A DNA stretch of 64,000 nt from Meconema thalassinum (GCA_946902985.2 OX336393.1:136924533-136988532); one strand, 5' to 3'; shown: positions 1 to 11,662, counted from the stretch's first letter. Program-made: numbers and translations. The notes: generated from the letters alone by a model not told the origin.

Positions 1-750
1 CATTTGAGAAAGTTGTTTGAAAATTTAAGGGAGGCCAATATCAAGGTCAATTTTGGAAAATGTCAATTCTTGAAAAAGGAGATCAACTACTTGGGGCATA
101 CTATTGATAAGGATGGATATCATCCAAACATGCAGAAAGTAGATGCGATCACAAGATTCCCAAAGCCAACTAAGGTGAAACAAGTCAGAGAATTTGTAGG
201 CGCATGCCAATTCATCAGCAGCCACTGTCCGAGATACTCTGAAATTATGGCTCCTCTGTATGACTTACTCAAGAAGAATAATAGATGGAAATGGAGTACC
301 GCAGCAGACGAGGCTTTTGAGAAAGCAAAGGAGATGCTCAGAAACAACGTTAAACTGGAGTACCCAGACTTTGAGAAGGTGTTCTATATTGAGTCTGATG
401 CATCAAGAATAGGCATTAGTGCAGTCTTATACCAAAAAGACGAGGCAGGCAACAAGCACTACATTGCGTTCACTAGTCGAAAGTTAAAGAAACACGAGGA
501 AAACTACTTTACGACAGAACTAGAAGCGTTAGCTTTTGAAACAGCTTTGCAAACGTGGAAAAAATGCTGCTGGGACACAAGGTTATCATTATTACAGATC
601 ACAAAGCACTTCAGTTTATGCTGAAAACTGACATGTCTAGTGATAGATTGACACGTTGGGCTTTGTTCACCCAACAGTTTAACGCCACTATCGTCCATCA
701 ACCTGGGAAAGACAACTTACTGGCTGATGCTTTATCACGTAACCCTATTA
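1..750 (+). pseudogene. pol: Ty3/gypsy pol fragment: RT 3' part and RNase H
   Basis: The window opens inside a pol gene, so the RT catalytic core is upstream and not seen. Visible in order are the end of the RT palm/thumb (motif NYLGHTIDKDG, near 88-120), the connection region (FPKPTKVKQVREF) and an RNase H domain. Its acidic residues appear in IESDAS (~391), TELEAL (~517) and ITDHKA (~590), and ADALSRNP ends it near 747. The frame changes from 1 to 3 in the A-run at about 558-564, so this copy cannot make a continuous Pol. The family converts element RNA to DNA in the cytoplasm. The protein is clearly related to the pol at 37051-38886 but diverged from it. It continues directly into integrase. 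Confidence 0.93.
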
Positions 751-2051
751 AAAATGTGCAGATACACCATGTACAATTGGAGCACCAAGATCAAGAGACC
801 GTTAGGAGGTTAGCCCGAATCGGTGTGTCACAGAAGAGACACGCTCCAATCAGGAAAATGTACAGGTTCCTTAAGGGTTACATGGACAATACTGATGTTG
901 ACTATGCAGCTACACAGAGAGATTCACGACACTTTGTCTTGAGTGGAGACATCGTATGTAAGTATGCTGACTCTGCGCATACAAAGCTCCGAATAGTCGT
1001 GCCACCTAAACTAGTTGTCAATTTAGTGTGGGTAGCTCATCACGCAACTGGACATGCGGGTCTGGATAAAACTCTTGATACTCTTAAAGAGAGGTTTATT
1101 TGGACTAACATGCGTTCCAGCATTGCTAATGTCATTCGTTCATGTGATAAATGTCAAAGAGCAAAGTATGCTTCCGCTCTATTAAAAGGAAAACCTAAGG
1201 CTATGATTCCTTCTAAACCAAATGAACTCATGGCGACGGACATATTTGGTCCCTGTCCGAAGGGATATCAGGGTAATCAGTTCCTGTTGGTTACCGTGGA
1301 TGTCTTCTCAAAATTTGTAACAATGAGTCCCATGCAAAAAGCTAACACGAGGAACGTTGTAAGCAGACTGGAACATGCTGTATTTCCATAAGCTGGTAAA
1401 CAAGAATATCTACTATCAGATCATGGAGCTCAGTTTACATCCTTAGAATTCACTGCAGATATGGAAAGGCTTGGTATTAAGCACATATTTTCAAGCGTGC
1501 GCTATCCAGAATCGAATTCTTCAGAAAGATATATGGCTGAATTTTCGAAATTTTGTCGAATTTTCTGTCCGAATGATCATTCTGGTTGGGTGAGATTTGT
1601 ACCCCTTATTGAGGAATGTCTAAATTCTAAAGTGCAGGAGAGCACAGGAGAGGTGCCAATGAGACTTCATCTAGGAAGAAACCCAGAAAGGCCGTGGGAC
1701 AATCTTTTCAACCACGTTCCTAGAGACCCCGACCTAGGAAGGCAGCAGAGAATTGACAGAGCGAAGGAACAACTCCAGAAAGCAGCACAAAAACGATTGA
1801 AAAGAGTAGCTGGAAAACGTTTTGGTGCTCCCTTAGAAATTGGAAATCTAGTATTACTACGCAGACCTGTCAAGGCTGATGTGAGTAAGAAAATCTATCC
1901 CAAGTTTGGAATAGTGTTTATGGGTCCGTTCAGAATTACGAATGCTTATGGAAACAACTGTTATGAACTCTACGATGATGAGAATAATGTCGTTTATGGC
2001 AAGTTCAATGCTGGAAACTTGAAGAAATATTATCCAAGAGTAAGCCAATAA
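751..2051 (+). pseudogene. pol: Ty3/gypsy integrase, broken by an in-frame stop
   Basis: This is the integrase part of the same pol, in frame 3. An N-terminal zinc-binding HHCC region is visible (AHHATGHAG near 1037-1062, CDKCQ near 1144-1158). A DDE core follows, with candidate residues D in ATDIFGP (1239), D in LSDHGAQF (1419) and E in NSSERYMAEF (1524). The C-terminal domain has a GPFRI motif and ends in NAGNLKKYYPRVSQ at 2048. A TAA stop at 1389-1391 lies between the first and second acidic residues, so full-length protein cannot be made. Integrase inserts the cDNA into chromosomes and usually leaves a 4-6 bp duplication. Its C-terminal end is a useful reference for the integrase scar at 38809-38908. 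Confidence 0.93.
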
Positions 2052-2130
2052 TAATTCAATTTCGTGTTCAAGTGAATTGAGATATTTATAACACAGAGTT
2101 TAAAAACAATTTGCAACTGTTTTTAAAACG

Positions 2131-2144
2131 TGGTGAAGGGAGAA
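2131..2144 (+). other. Candidate polypurine tract of the first gypsy element
   Basis: A purine-rich run (gaagggagaa) ends immediately before TGCCCCCG, about 90 bp after the integrase stop. This is where a plus-strand primer site and the 3' LTR start are expected. A second purine run at 2424-2438 is an alternative. Without the 5' end of the element the choice is an inference. Confidence 0.4.
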
Positions 2145-5100
2145 TGCCCCCGTAAATTGAATTATATTGAGACCACGATGGCTGTATTGGCATATATGAA
2201 GAAAGTTATGGCTGTCATAGTTGTGACGTGGATATTCATGACGTAGGCACGGATGACGCAGACTTTATGCAAGTAGGCTGATTGAGCTGAGATTCTTGGT
2301 GACGTCATGATTTTGTTCGAGAAAGATCTGAGATTTACGACGCAGTCGCAGGAAAACAAAGAATTGTGCTAAGAAAGAAGTTACGCTATTGGAGGAGAGG
2401 CTCGAACCAATGAATGATAGTTTGGAGGGAGACGGAGATTACTGAAACTACCATATTTAATTACTTTTGGCATGCAGAATTGTGGAAAACTATTTTCAGT
2501 TATGGCATTGATTTGGAATTTTGAAGAAATTAATTTTGAGTTTTTGAAATTTGAAAATCCGTCAAGTATAGCCAAAGTTAAAACTTCTAGCAATGACGGA
2601 GGAACAAGCTATGGAAGGGATAGATACGCCCCTTAAGAAGTTGATAAAAGGTCTTGCACAGGAGAGAGGAGCTCTCATATCTCATTTTCTCGTGTCTTAT
2701 AGTGGTTTTTCTGATTATCATATTGTCAGACTTCGAGTGATTCAGTGAAGCAAGTCGTCTTTAGCGTGCGGTAAAGCCCACCGCATCGAACGAGCACGGA
2801 GCAGTGCAGCAGTTCCATTTTACGGTGTTTGAAACTAGGCGAAGTTGAAACGCACACATTAACGAGTCTACCAGATAATATATCAAGAGTTAACGACTGC
2901 CTTTAAGCTAAATCTATTGTGCATAACAGTATCAAAGTGTGTAGTAAAGTTGAACATTTTCACGAATATAATTTGGAAGATATTGGCATTTTAAGACTGC
3001 CAACAAAAGTGATTTTCTCGCCACCTGAGAAGCACTTTTATAATCTCACATTCTACGCTACGGCTGACACGGGTATTGCAACCGTGATACTACATATTGC
3101 ATTTGGTGATACAACGCTACATTATAGAATGGAACAATATAATATGGCAGTTCTTTCAACTATGATTATAACAGAAGTGGAGATGGAAGGCTAAACCTTT
3201 AATGCAATTGGGACATATATCATTGGAGTGAAATAGCAGCATGGAACTTCGCTAATCGTCTTTCTACAAAAGCGAGCATGTAGTGAACATCCAACTACAC
3301 TCATGCCTCGTAGTCCAACGCTGAATTATATCAAATGGCAGTGGAAATATTTTCATACTCTACAATTACGAATGTTTCTGCGGAGATAACTGCAATAAAC
3401 TTCATGACGAATTTCTGCCAGAACTTCAGGGAACTTTCAAGAGAGGCCAGGGTGGACCCAGCTCACAAAGAAGAGTTTTGCCAGAAGGATGTCTATCGTT
3501 TACACGGAGCAGTGCAATTTCCGGAGGAGGAAGCAGTTCTATTCTCCGAGGGCGCTGGTTCCAGGTTCGAGGACGGAGCACATCTTTACGTTGGTGAAAT
3601 GGAACTATCAGCAGTCTTCTTTAGAAGATTTTCCTCTAGAACTTCAATCAACAGATAAGGTAGTCGTGAACGTTTCTTGTTTTATTTGAGCCATTTAGCG
3701 ATATCTGAGCAACCATTTTTCCCATATTTTCTGTCCCATATATTTTGCCCCATATTCTTGTTTTATATTTCTGTACTCCGTACACTTTGTTGATTTATGC
3801 CTTTTTCTACGATTTATTAAGACATTGTTATGTCATTGGCATATTTAAATAATTTTTGGATCAGTTGAGACTGATATTATATTCTTTCAGTAATTTGCAT
3901 ATTTTTGTAGTCACGATTTGACTGTAAAGTTAACGATTTTCTATGGCAGATTTGAATTCAGACAGCGTGTCATTTTATTAAAGTAATTCTATTCAGTAAA
4001 TTACTTTGACCAATTTTCTGTCATCCTCAAGAAAGAAGAATAATTAAAAGATTTTAGAGCGTTAAAATCTATTACGTTGTCGACGATCTTGGAAATACTA
4101 GTCGTTTTATGAACATGATTGCAACATAGACATTTATCGTCAGTTCTGAAATGCCATTGCATTATAGACAATTTTATGCAATATGAACTTTGATTACGAT
4201 TTATTGAATACACTATAGTAATGAACATTTGATAGGAATTTTCTCAATTCTAGATTGGAACAATAATGTTTGCATTCCACAGTCTAATTGTATTCTATTC
4301 GATTATTTATGCAGTTAGATGAACTTTGATTGAAGATAGTATTTTTATACTACGATACTTTGAAGATATTAATCTCAATTTTGATAGACCAGGGAGGCGT
4401 GTATAATCGTATTTGCTATTAAATTTATTTGTGATTGGCAAATTTTTACTTCATATCGATTCATGAATGAAACCCACGAAGGTTAAATAATAACAGTTAT
4501 GATACAATTAATGAATATAAGAAATTTTAAAGAGGAACTATGGATGTATAATCGTTAGTTCAGTGGACGTGTAAAAGTCGCTGATGAATAATGCCCTTGA
4601 ATAATTGAAGGAGGTTCCCACAGTAATTAATGAAGTTAATGAATTTATAAGTGGAGGTTTTTTGTATGTGGAAGATTTTTATGCCATATATATTGAGATA
4701 TATGATGAATTCTGGGCCTATTTTGTGCAATTTTGTGCGTTTTGAGCGAAGTATTTTTCCGCTGAGTGTATTGTCCAGGTCCTTTGAAAATTAAGTATGT
4801 GAAGTTACTGTTAAAATTTAACAAGAGTGTTTAAATAATTTGAGATAACGATTTTGAATGGAGGTTACCGTCACAAATAATAATAATAATTATTAAACCT
4901 TATTAAACCTGAATATGAAAATTAAATATAACTAACCTTCATTGGTCGATTATATTAACACGATTTAAGTAATTATCAACCGGATAGACGTGTGGTTAAA
5001 TGTATTTCTAAAATAAATAATATAAACATTGTAAATAATTATGTAAGTATCTTTAATAATAATTTGATATGAAAGGGATTTATAGAGGCTTGTATAAATT

Positions 5101-5816
5101 TTTCAATTGTCGTTTGACAATGTTATAAACAATTAATAATTGTTATAAATAATTAATGAACAATTTGTTATAAACAATTTAAAATGTTATTATACTCTAA
5201 ACAACGCTAGTTAAACATTTGGATTATATAATTAAACAAGTTTTGGGATTATTAGAGTAATCCATGGATATGTGAATGGAGCATTTAAAAGATTTGCGTG
5301 ATAATATTTGGGCTGAGACGTGAACATTTAAAGTGTTTTGAAAAGGAGCTAGGCTCTGATGTAACTAGCATATGCTAACGTTGGCTGGACAGGTGAGTCC
5401 ATTTGACGAGGCAGGCATGCGACATGATGCAGGATGGATCGCAGCTGGCCTGACAACTGTATGATAGAGGCCAAGGTCGTCTTCATAGCAGGCTTGCAGT
5501 TATAAATAAAGTGTGATGTTTATTAAAAGGAAAACAATTGCTATATGTCTCGTCCCAACTCCCTCATCCATTCCAAGTGCTTTATTATTATTACGTTCTT
5601 TTGAGCTAGAAAGCTGAAATTTTGTATGTAAAGTCTACAAGTACTACAGGAGGACATGATTACATTGACAATGGCTTCTGATTGCCACGTAATTTTTGTT
5701 GTTATATTTTTGTTAAATTAATTCCTTTATGTGAAATAAATTATTGTGCAGTTTAAAATTTCTTGTTTCCGTCTTGGTTCATTTTAAATATCGTGGTGGA
5801 GGTTATTGTGTGGGCA
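2145..5816 (+). repeat. Candidate very long 3' LTR (about 3.7 kb)
   Basis: The stretch starts TGCCC right after the purine tract and ends GGGCA at 5812-5816, giving a short TG...CA inverted end. It is non-coding and very AT-rich. A possible polyadenylation signal AATAAA lies near 5506, in the 3' part. A 3.7-kb LTR is large but fits with the proven 2.7-kb LTRs elsewhere in this window. The 5' LTR lies outside the window, so boundaries cannot be tested by self-comparison. Short ORFs at 2919-3194 and 3335-3658 have no recognisable motif. The alternative is that a shorter LTR ends somewhere inside and the rest is unrelated DNA. Confidence 0.38.
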
Positions 5817-6049
5817 TACATTTAAGTGATCCAGTTGACAACCCAGACCCGAGATTAATTTGAAGAGGTAAGTAAAGGTAAGTATGAACCCCCGTATATT
5901 TTGGTGTGTTCCACAATAATTTCTTGTTAACTGCTGTGCTCTAATCTCGGTAGTATCTGTCAGTGCCATTTTCATTGATGTAGCTGTGCCGGTGCGATTG
6001 ATTATTGGCAATCCGATTGAGGGGGCGGATATCTGACAGCCTACTATCC
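5817..6049. other. No recognisable feature
   Basis: This short stretch follows the candidate LTR. I see no coding motif, repeat pair or RNA-like structure in it. Confidence 0.5.
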
Positions 6050-6300
6050 GGATTTCGGGGACACTACCAAGACGAGCACAGGAACGACGGATGACAGGGA
6101 AGAGAGGACGAGGAAGACTAAGAATGCGTTGGATGGACTCGGTGAAGAATAGCATTAATAAACGGAACCTGGATTGGAACACTGTGTCGGAAGAGGAATG
6201 GTGGAACGACAGAACAAAGTGTAGAGGAACCATATTTTCCCCCACTCAGTCAGCTGGAAAAGGTGAAATGAAGATGAAGATGATGATGATACGCTGACGA
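6050..6300 (+). pseudogene. RTE-like non-LTR retrotransposon, C-terminal ORF end
   Basis: Frame +1 from 6091 encodes GKRGRGRLRMRWMDSVK followed by NLDWNTVSEEEWWNDRTK. This is the characteristic tail of insect RTE-like endonuclease/reverse transcriptase proteins. The frame runs to a stop near 6297 after a (GATGAA)-like simple tail, as expected of a 3' end made by target-primed reverse transcription. The RT core is absent, so this is a heavily 5'-truncated dead copy. Assignment to RTE rather than another APE-type LINE rests on the tail motif only. Confidence 0.75.
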
Positions 6301-6484
6301 AGGTGTCATTGAGCACCGGCACATGTACGTTTAAGCAGTAATTAAACCACATTATTTATTGTTTGACAAGGCGGTTTTGAATAAGATAGGACTATCAGTC
6401 AACACGGATATTATTACCACTGCCATAATGGTTAATGTTTACGCATTTTATTTCTGTAATTTTGTGGGGTTTGAAGCCATTTTT

Positions 6485-6941
6485 CAGTGTTGCCTAAGTA
6501 AACAAAAGTTTAGTGCTTTTCAGTCGGTCAACACGAATGTACCCAAAAAGAGCTGAGTTATGCCCTAATCCTGTAATAAATTACATGAGATTATTAAATA
6601 AAAAGGAAGCTTGTAGTTTAACGTGACCGTTAATCGGTAGATCATGAGCCACGGAACCTCCTTTTTACGTAGAATCCGAACCACAGGACATGGCATTTCA
6701 CTTCGAAAATCTCACATGCATTGACCGGGAATCGAACCCGGACCGCCTTGGTGAGATGCATACAGCTAGACCGCTGAGCCACCACGCCCCCGATTATTAA
6801 ATACACTAGCATCCTAGTGTATTTATTAATCTCATGTAATTTATTTCAGGATTAGGGCACAACCCAGCTATTTTTGGGTACATTCGTGTTGACCGACTGA
6901 AAAGCACTAAACTTTTGTTATTTCTGCAAGTTAAGGCAATG
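6485..6941. mobile_element. Foldback/MITE-like element, interrupted by a SINE
   Basis: The left arm (about 6485-6600) and right arm (6804-6941) are inverted copies. Shared blocks include the AGTGCTTTTCAGTCGGTCAA-type block, then GTACCCAAAAA, CCTAATCCTG and ATTACATGAGATTA, each in reverse complement on the other side. Removing the SINE restores a small palindrome centred on cactagcatcctagtg. No coding capacity is visible. A single related arm occurs at about 43690-43768. The exact ends and TSD were not resolved. Confidence 0.75.
6601..6791 (-). mobile_element. tRNA-derived SINE, family 1, copy a
   Basis: Read on the minus strand it begins with a pol III A box (tggctcagcgg, plus-strand 6771-6781) and a consensus B box (ggttcgattcc, 6728-6738), then a tRNA-unrelated body. 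The 12-bp direct repeat gattattaaata flanks it exactly (6589-6600 and 6792-6803). The family shares its body with copies at 16543-16679 and 17829-18024. It lies in the loop of a foldback element. It is transcribed by pol III in the family and depends on LINE enzymes for mobility. Confidence 0.9.
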
Positions 6942-7500
6942 TAATACAGTAGTTCAGTTTTGGTCCACAGGCCTCGATGGAAGGGTTTGAAAGTGCACTT
7001 TCGTCAAAATCTTGATACCGTTAGCTACATACCCCAAGATGTCTTGACGTCAGTATTGTAATTTACCCAGTTTCAAAAAATCACTGGAAGCATAAGTCTA
7101 ACTGAGGAAAATAGAACATTCCATCAAACGGAAATTCCACACTGCAACTGATAATGAATCTCTGGAATGTTAAAAATCATTGGAATTCTGAGATTTTGTC
7201 ACATCAGTTGTAATCATTTACGAAGAGCACCGGCGAAAACTCTTGGGCATCCCCTTGGCATTCACCCAGGTGCTGTGACGTATCGTCCACCCCAATGATG
7301 CTATTCGTCATGCAGCTGTTAGACATCCTTCTCTAAATATTTTCACTCACAGTTTTGTAGAAAGAAATGCACCGTAAGTGCAAAGTCATGGGGCCAAGCT
7401 ATGTCTCGCTTTTCACTCCCAATTCCAGGCAAATGCTGGGACGGTACCTTGTAGGGCAACTCCTTATCATTTTCATTTATTTCCCATTTCAGTGAGTGCC
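6942..7500. other. No gene; short SINE-body remnant
   Basis: No coding motif is seen. The words ccaggcaaatgctgggac and ggtacctt near 7425-7455 match the 3' body shared by several SINEs in this window, so an old SINE fragment probably lies there. Confidence 0.45.
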
Positions 7501-7800
7501 GCCTCGTCGCGTAGTGGCTAGCATTCTTGGCTGTCACCGCGGCCCGGCTTAGATTCCTGGCTCTGCCAAGAAATTTAATTCTGGTCTGAGGGCTGGAGCA
7601 GGGTACACTAAGCCTCGTGAGGCAATACTGAGAAAAGGTGGGTTAGATTCCTACCTCAGCCATTCTGGAAGTGTTTTTCCGTGGTTTTCCACTTCTAATC
7701 GAGGCAAATGTTGGAATAGTTGTCGACCTCAATTACAGATACACACATCATAGTGGCACAGGTTATCAGAAAAATTCTACACACACCCAAGTACACGGGG
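7501..7800 (+). mobile_element. Degenerate tRNA-derived SINE with duplicated B-box-like segment
   Basis: The head resembles a tRNA (cgtagtggctagcattcttgg), followed by two separated B-box-like words: gattcctggctctgcc near 7551 and gattcctacctcagcc near 7648. The tail body includes tttttccgtggttttccac and aggcaaatgttgg, words seen in other SINEs here. It is followed by an (AAT)n microsatellite at 7802-7858. No TSD was resolved. Confidence 0.65.
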
Positions 7801-7801
7801 C

Positions 7802-7857
<56 letters not shown>

Positions 7858-7858
7858 T
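7802..7858. repeat. (AAT)n microsatellite
   Basis: About 18 uninterrupted AAT units. It sits between two SINEs and probably grew from the 3' tail of the minus-strand SINE that follows. Homopolymeric Asn or Ile readings across it are artefacts. Confidence 0.95.
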
Positions 7859-7861
7859 CGT

Positions 7862-8225
7862 ATGGCTTCGGATGCCGTGTGCAAGCTTTGTTAATTGACG
7901 CCCAGAGGGCATCTTGCATGTCGAATTTTATGCTCCTTGAAGCGCTATGAAAGTCAAGGAGGTTAGATATCTAAGCTCCTTGAGACTATAGCGCTTTCTA
8001 GTAGAGAAATGAGGAACCTTGTGTTGGCGGAAAATACCGAGATTAATTTTGCCATTATGAACACGGCCTACTGAATTCAAATCGGTTCTTTAACAAGCCA
8101 ACATCGTATGACATGCGTATCGTGATTTTTGTTGCCATTAAAATGCCCCTTACCACGGCCAGGAGCGAACCTGCAAGCTTGGAGTTGGTAGTCCGACACG
8201 ATAACCACTCACCGTGGCAAACACT
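7862..8225 (-). mobile_element. tRNA-derived SINE, family 2, copy a
   Basis: The reverse complement matches 42496-42850 along most of its length. Shared blocks include aagcttgcaggttcgctcct, gccgtgttcataatg, cctcatttctctact and gaaagcgctatag. The B-box-like word ggttcgctcc is at plus-strand 8162-8171. On the minus strand the copy ends in the (ATT)n tract at 7802-7858, a plausible 3' tail. Confidence 0.8.
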
Positions 8226-8439
8226 ACACGGGGCTAGATAACCACGATGTCGCAAAGCTCCCCAAAAACCAACAACAACAACATTTCAGTGACTCCTCTG
8301 GTGAGGATAGTCAGAATGGGCATTCGGCCATAAGAACCATCCACTAAACAGAAACTTCCGCTCCACTCGCCTCATCCCCATACCCGTATGAATATAAGCC
8401 TATATCCGTTAAAGGCATTCCGTGGCGTAGACGCGCTCC
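8226..8439. other. No recognisable feature
   Basis: Short inter-SINE DNA with fragments of SINE tail vocabulary (gatgtcgcaaagctcccc near 8248). No gene is seen. Confidence 0.4.
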
Positions 8440-8690
8440 TTAAATCGTGCACCACGGCCATGAGGGCAGCTGCAATAAGGCCTGAGATCACAGGTTCGAA
8501 TCCCAGCGCTGATTGCGACTATCCTGAGTGTGCGATTTCCTCGGGGTTTTCCACACTCTCTCCAGGCAAATGCCGGGATGGTAGGCTACCTTAATACAAG
8601 TCCCGGGGCACCTACTCAATCCCTGTTCCTAACACAGTTACACACACCCAACCACGCGGGGATGATGACCAAGATGTCCCTATTCCCCCA
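8440..8690 (+). mobile_element. tRNA-derived SINE with perfect B box
   Basis: A consensus B box ggttcgaatcc is at 8493-8503. A body with cctcggggttttccacac, ccaggcaaatgccgggat and a tail acacacacccaaccacgcgg follows. The A-box region is degenerate. It belongs to the same broad SINE group as 9885-10093 and 14570-14850 by body words. Confidence 0.7.
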
Positions 8691-8835
8691 AATAAATTAA
8701 AAACAATCTATAAAGGCCACCTCAAGGCGGGGATGTCCGGGCTCAATTCCCGGCCCTGCCGATAACTGTAATTCTGGTCTGAGGATTAGGTTGGAGAACT
8801 CTTCAGTCTTGGGATAGAAAATCAAACACAGACCG
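8691..8835 (+). repeat. SINE remnant
   Basis: The segment ccgggctcaattcccggccc near 8727 followed by ctgtaattctggtctgagg matches the B-box region and body start of the 7501-7800 SINE. It is short and degenerate. Confidence 0.5.
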
Positions 8836-9745
8836 CTCCCTTTTCTTGCCTGTGGGCGTCCGTAGAGCGTCTCAACTATACAGCTTACACTTTTATCGTT
8901 CTTTCAGTCGCCATAGAAAGCGCTAACGGCGTATGGTTATACATAACCAGCTCCCGGTTTATTATTCGGTGAAAGCAATGGGAACTGTGTACTTGCATGT
9001 AACTGAGCATATTGTTGTTGTTGGGAAAAATAAATCTTGTAAAATGCACCAAGAATGATTGATCTTCGGTTGTGTTCAATGAGAAAGCTCTTCTTTCGCT
9101 TACTCCATGTCAGCTAACGTTGTGCCGTTTACCAATACTTGTCGTGTGTAAATGTTGTACATTTTCCCGTCCATTTACTAGACTACAGATTATGTTTGAA
9201 AATTATTAAATATCGTGACGAAGAAAGTGTTTCCCCAAATGAAAAATTGTATTTAACTGTATGCATGTCGTATAATCATGACGAGTTTTTTTTTCTTCTC
9301 TAGAGCATCTTTACACCGTAGTAGGCACGCAGCTTTCTGAATTTAGTTTTCTGGCAACTTTTCTTAAATTATTGACTAAAATGTTTCTAAAAGACATTCC
9401 ATATCTCCATTAGAAGGTTTCGGTCTCCATAATTCATGCAAAATGAGGTTCGTTGGTTTGTGTAATGGAGGCCATAAACCCCTCTACCCTTTCAGTGATT
9501 ATCGTATGGTACTTTACCTAGACTAGGGTGAATATATATATAAGAGTATTAAAAAAAAATTGTCGCCAGTTGTTTGATCTAATAACTTAAGATTTTCCGT
9601 GTTTTCCATACTGAAAAACTAGGCACGGTTGGATTTTAAGATGGAACCGCTTGTGTTATCAAATATTGCTTTCTTGCACTACCATATCTGGAATACGAAT
9701 ATAATTATAAAACGATTATTGGTTAAATAAGTTTTATATTTTTTT
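8836..9745. other. No recognisable feature
   Basis: This is AT-rich unique-looking sequence. No ORF with family resemblance, inverted repeat or pol III box was noticed. Confidence 0.5.
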
Positions 9746-9749
9746 AATT

Positions 9750-9860
9750 TTTAGCGTATGGCTTTTATTCCCGAGAGTGTCCGAGGATATGTTCGGCTCG
9801 CCAGAGTTTTGTAGCTACTTCTATGCGGACACCCATGGGGTGAGCTACAAGTACCATCAC
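9750..9860 (+). repeat. Dispersed repeat, copy a
   Basis: The block atggcttttattcccgagag, gtgtccgaggatatgttcgg and gcggacacccatggggtgag recurs at about 14147-14240 with few differences. It is probably a SINE or LINE fragment, and the function is unknown. The inverted words gtgtccg and cggacac give it a possible stem. Confidence 0.65.
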
Positions 9861-9884
9861 GTATGGAGTGTTGTCTGTGGAGGA

Positions 9885-10093
9885 AAGTGTGAATGTAAGG
9901 ACAAGGATTTGGAAAGTAGTGACTGTGGCCTATAGTTATGGACCAACCCCAGCATTTGCCTGGAAGGAAGATGGGAAACCACAGAAGACCATATTCAAGG
10001 TTGCCGGCGGGGGGATTCGAACCTCCTCGCCTCCCGGATGTGAGCGACTGCCTGCAGCCATGCCGTAACGACCACGGCTAACTCACCCGGTAG
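9885..10093 (-). mobile_element. tRNA-derived SINE, minus strand
   Basis: On the minus strand it starts taccgggtgagttagccgtg, carries a consensus B box (reverse complement of ggattcgaacc at 10013-10023), then a body with tctgtggtttcccatcttcc and ccaggcaaatgctggggttg. I associate this layout with abundant tRNA-headed SINEs of polyneopteran insects, recalled rather than searched. Confidence 0.75.
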
Positions 10094-10306
10094 TGTTAAT
10101 ATACCGTATAGGCCATTATAATTATATAATGAATAAATAAATAAATATTAAAGAAGAAAGGATGAGTTATTGGTAAATGTTACCGGTGCGGCGTATAGCC
10201 CATCACTCGTAGCTTCCGTCCCATTTTAGCAAGTTAATGCATAATATACCAGTATAACAACCGGATAGCAACTGATTATAATATTCTCACATAGCCTATA
10301 ACATAT

Positions 10307-10993
10307 TGTTACGTGCCACCCCCCTAGTGGCACTTTTTTAACTGGATTACGGTGGGTTGAAGCACAACACAGATTGTTCCTTTAAAGAAATAATTAACTT
10401 TATTGCGGCCAGAAAGATACACCACTCAACAGCAAATACAAGTTATTAGAACCTTACTCCAGTTTCCTCAAGTCTCTTCCTTGAGCACTCTTGCCCCTTT
10501 CACTTGTCAACAAACCACAGAAGTTAAACCTTCTTAATGGGTCCGGTGGCCTTGACAGAAGCTACCTACACCTCTTCCTCACGTACACAAACTACAGTTA
10601 CTTACGATAACCTGCTACACGCAGTTTCGCTGTCCACAAGCTGGGGAAACAATGTCACTGGATTTCGTAACTCGCACGGCACTTCGTCACCACACTTCTG
10701 TCGCTCAGTGAAATCACACTCGCTCAAAAACACTGTCCTCAAAAACTCCGTCCCCTCACTGTTGAGGCCGCTTGTATAGCAGGCTGGTGACTCAATGAAT
10801 TCTAGAATCGTCCAGGACACACGGCTTATCGAGATTTCCTTCACTGGCTGGGTCACGAATATTCTGGACCATCCCTTTCACTTCGCAGCCCGTTGCGTAA
10901 CGCGCACGTAATACACTGAGGCAGAGCACACACAGCCCGGGGCAGCTGTGACTCAACGCGGCGAGGCGACAAAACAAACTCACAGCCGTAATA
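10307..10993 (-). mobile_element. Solo LTR, family B, copy 1
   Basis: The 687-bp segment is flanked by perfect 4-bp duplications (atat, 10303-10306 and 10994-10997). Read on the minus strand it runs parallel to the LTR at 15142-15878. Shared blocks include CTGTGAGTTTG, TGAGTCACAGCTG, TCAGTGTATTACGTGCG, GTGACCCAGCCAGTG, GTGCCACTAGGGG and the GGCACGT..ACA end. No internal retrotransposon sequence adjoins it, so it is a recombination-derived solo LTR. Open frames within it are not coding. Confidence 0.88.
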
Positions 10994-10997
10994 ATAT

Positions 10998-11646
10998 TTA
11001 TCATAATTTAATTGGCTCCAATTTAATACATTGATAGTCCAAGATATGTTAGACCACTGCCGTTTGAAATGTGCAAATCGCACACTTGGTATGCAAGCTG
11101 TTTGTTATGGCCCTTTTTGTTGCGAAGTTTTAATAACTACTCTTTCAGGAGACACTTGTGTTTGGAATATTCAAAAAGACCAATCCTCTAGTTTGTAGTT
11201 CATAAGTTGACACCTAAAAACAAATCCACAATCCTAAATAATAATAAACAAAATCACGAATGTTTCATTGCCAATGAAAATGAAATGGAGATTTGCGGAC
11301 CGGAAAATCGCTATGCATAAGCTTCGGTGCTATTTTAACTCATGGAAGCTCTATACCCCCAGATCACAGGTTCTATAGAACAATGAGGTAGCTCAGAACA
11401 CTTGTGGTCGGGCTATTCCATTGAACCACAAGGATTTCCGGCTGTAAACGTTATGGAATAGAGGGCCCTGAACTTCCAGGCAACAAGGTCGATGACCATA
11501 TCGACGACAGCTGTAGAGAATTGTTATGCGGGAGCAGGTGTTAGACTCGATCAGTCCAGACATTGCTCTGCACCTCTGTGCGTGCAGTATGTGTTTTAAC
11601 AACTTGTGCCTCTATTGTGACTGGGACAATGTATGTAACTGTAATA
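10998..11646. other. No recognisable feature
   Basis: No gene or repeat pair was recognised. It ends at a poly-G tract. Confidence 0.5.
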
Positions 11647-11662
11647 GGGGGGGGGGGGGGGG
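11647..11662 (+). repeat. Poly-G tract
   Basis: Sixteen consecutive G. Similar long G/C runs occur in the 2.7-kb LTR family, at about 57284-57299 and in the gag at 59027-59039. Such tracts are error-prone in replication and sequencing. Confidence 0.95.

Noticed and set aside
5784..6245. 153-codon minus-strand ORF
   Set aside because: It is antisense to the RTE-like C-terminal frame at 6091-6297 and has no motif.
6710..6790. tRNA gene on the minus strand
   Set aside because: A and B boxes are good, but the segment is the head of a repeated element with TSDs and a shared non-tRNA body; it is a SINE.
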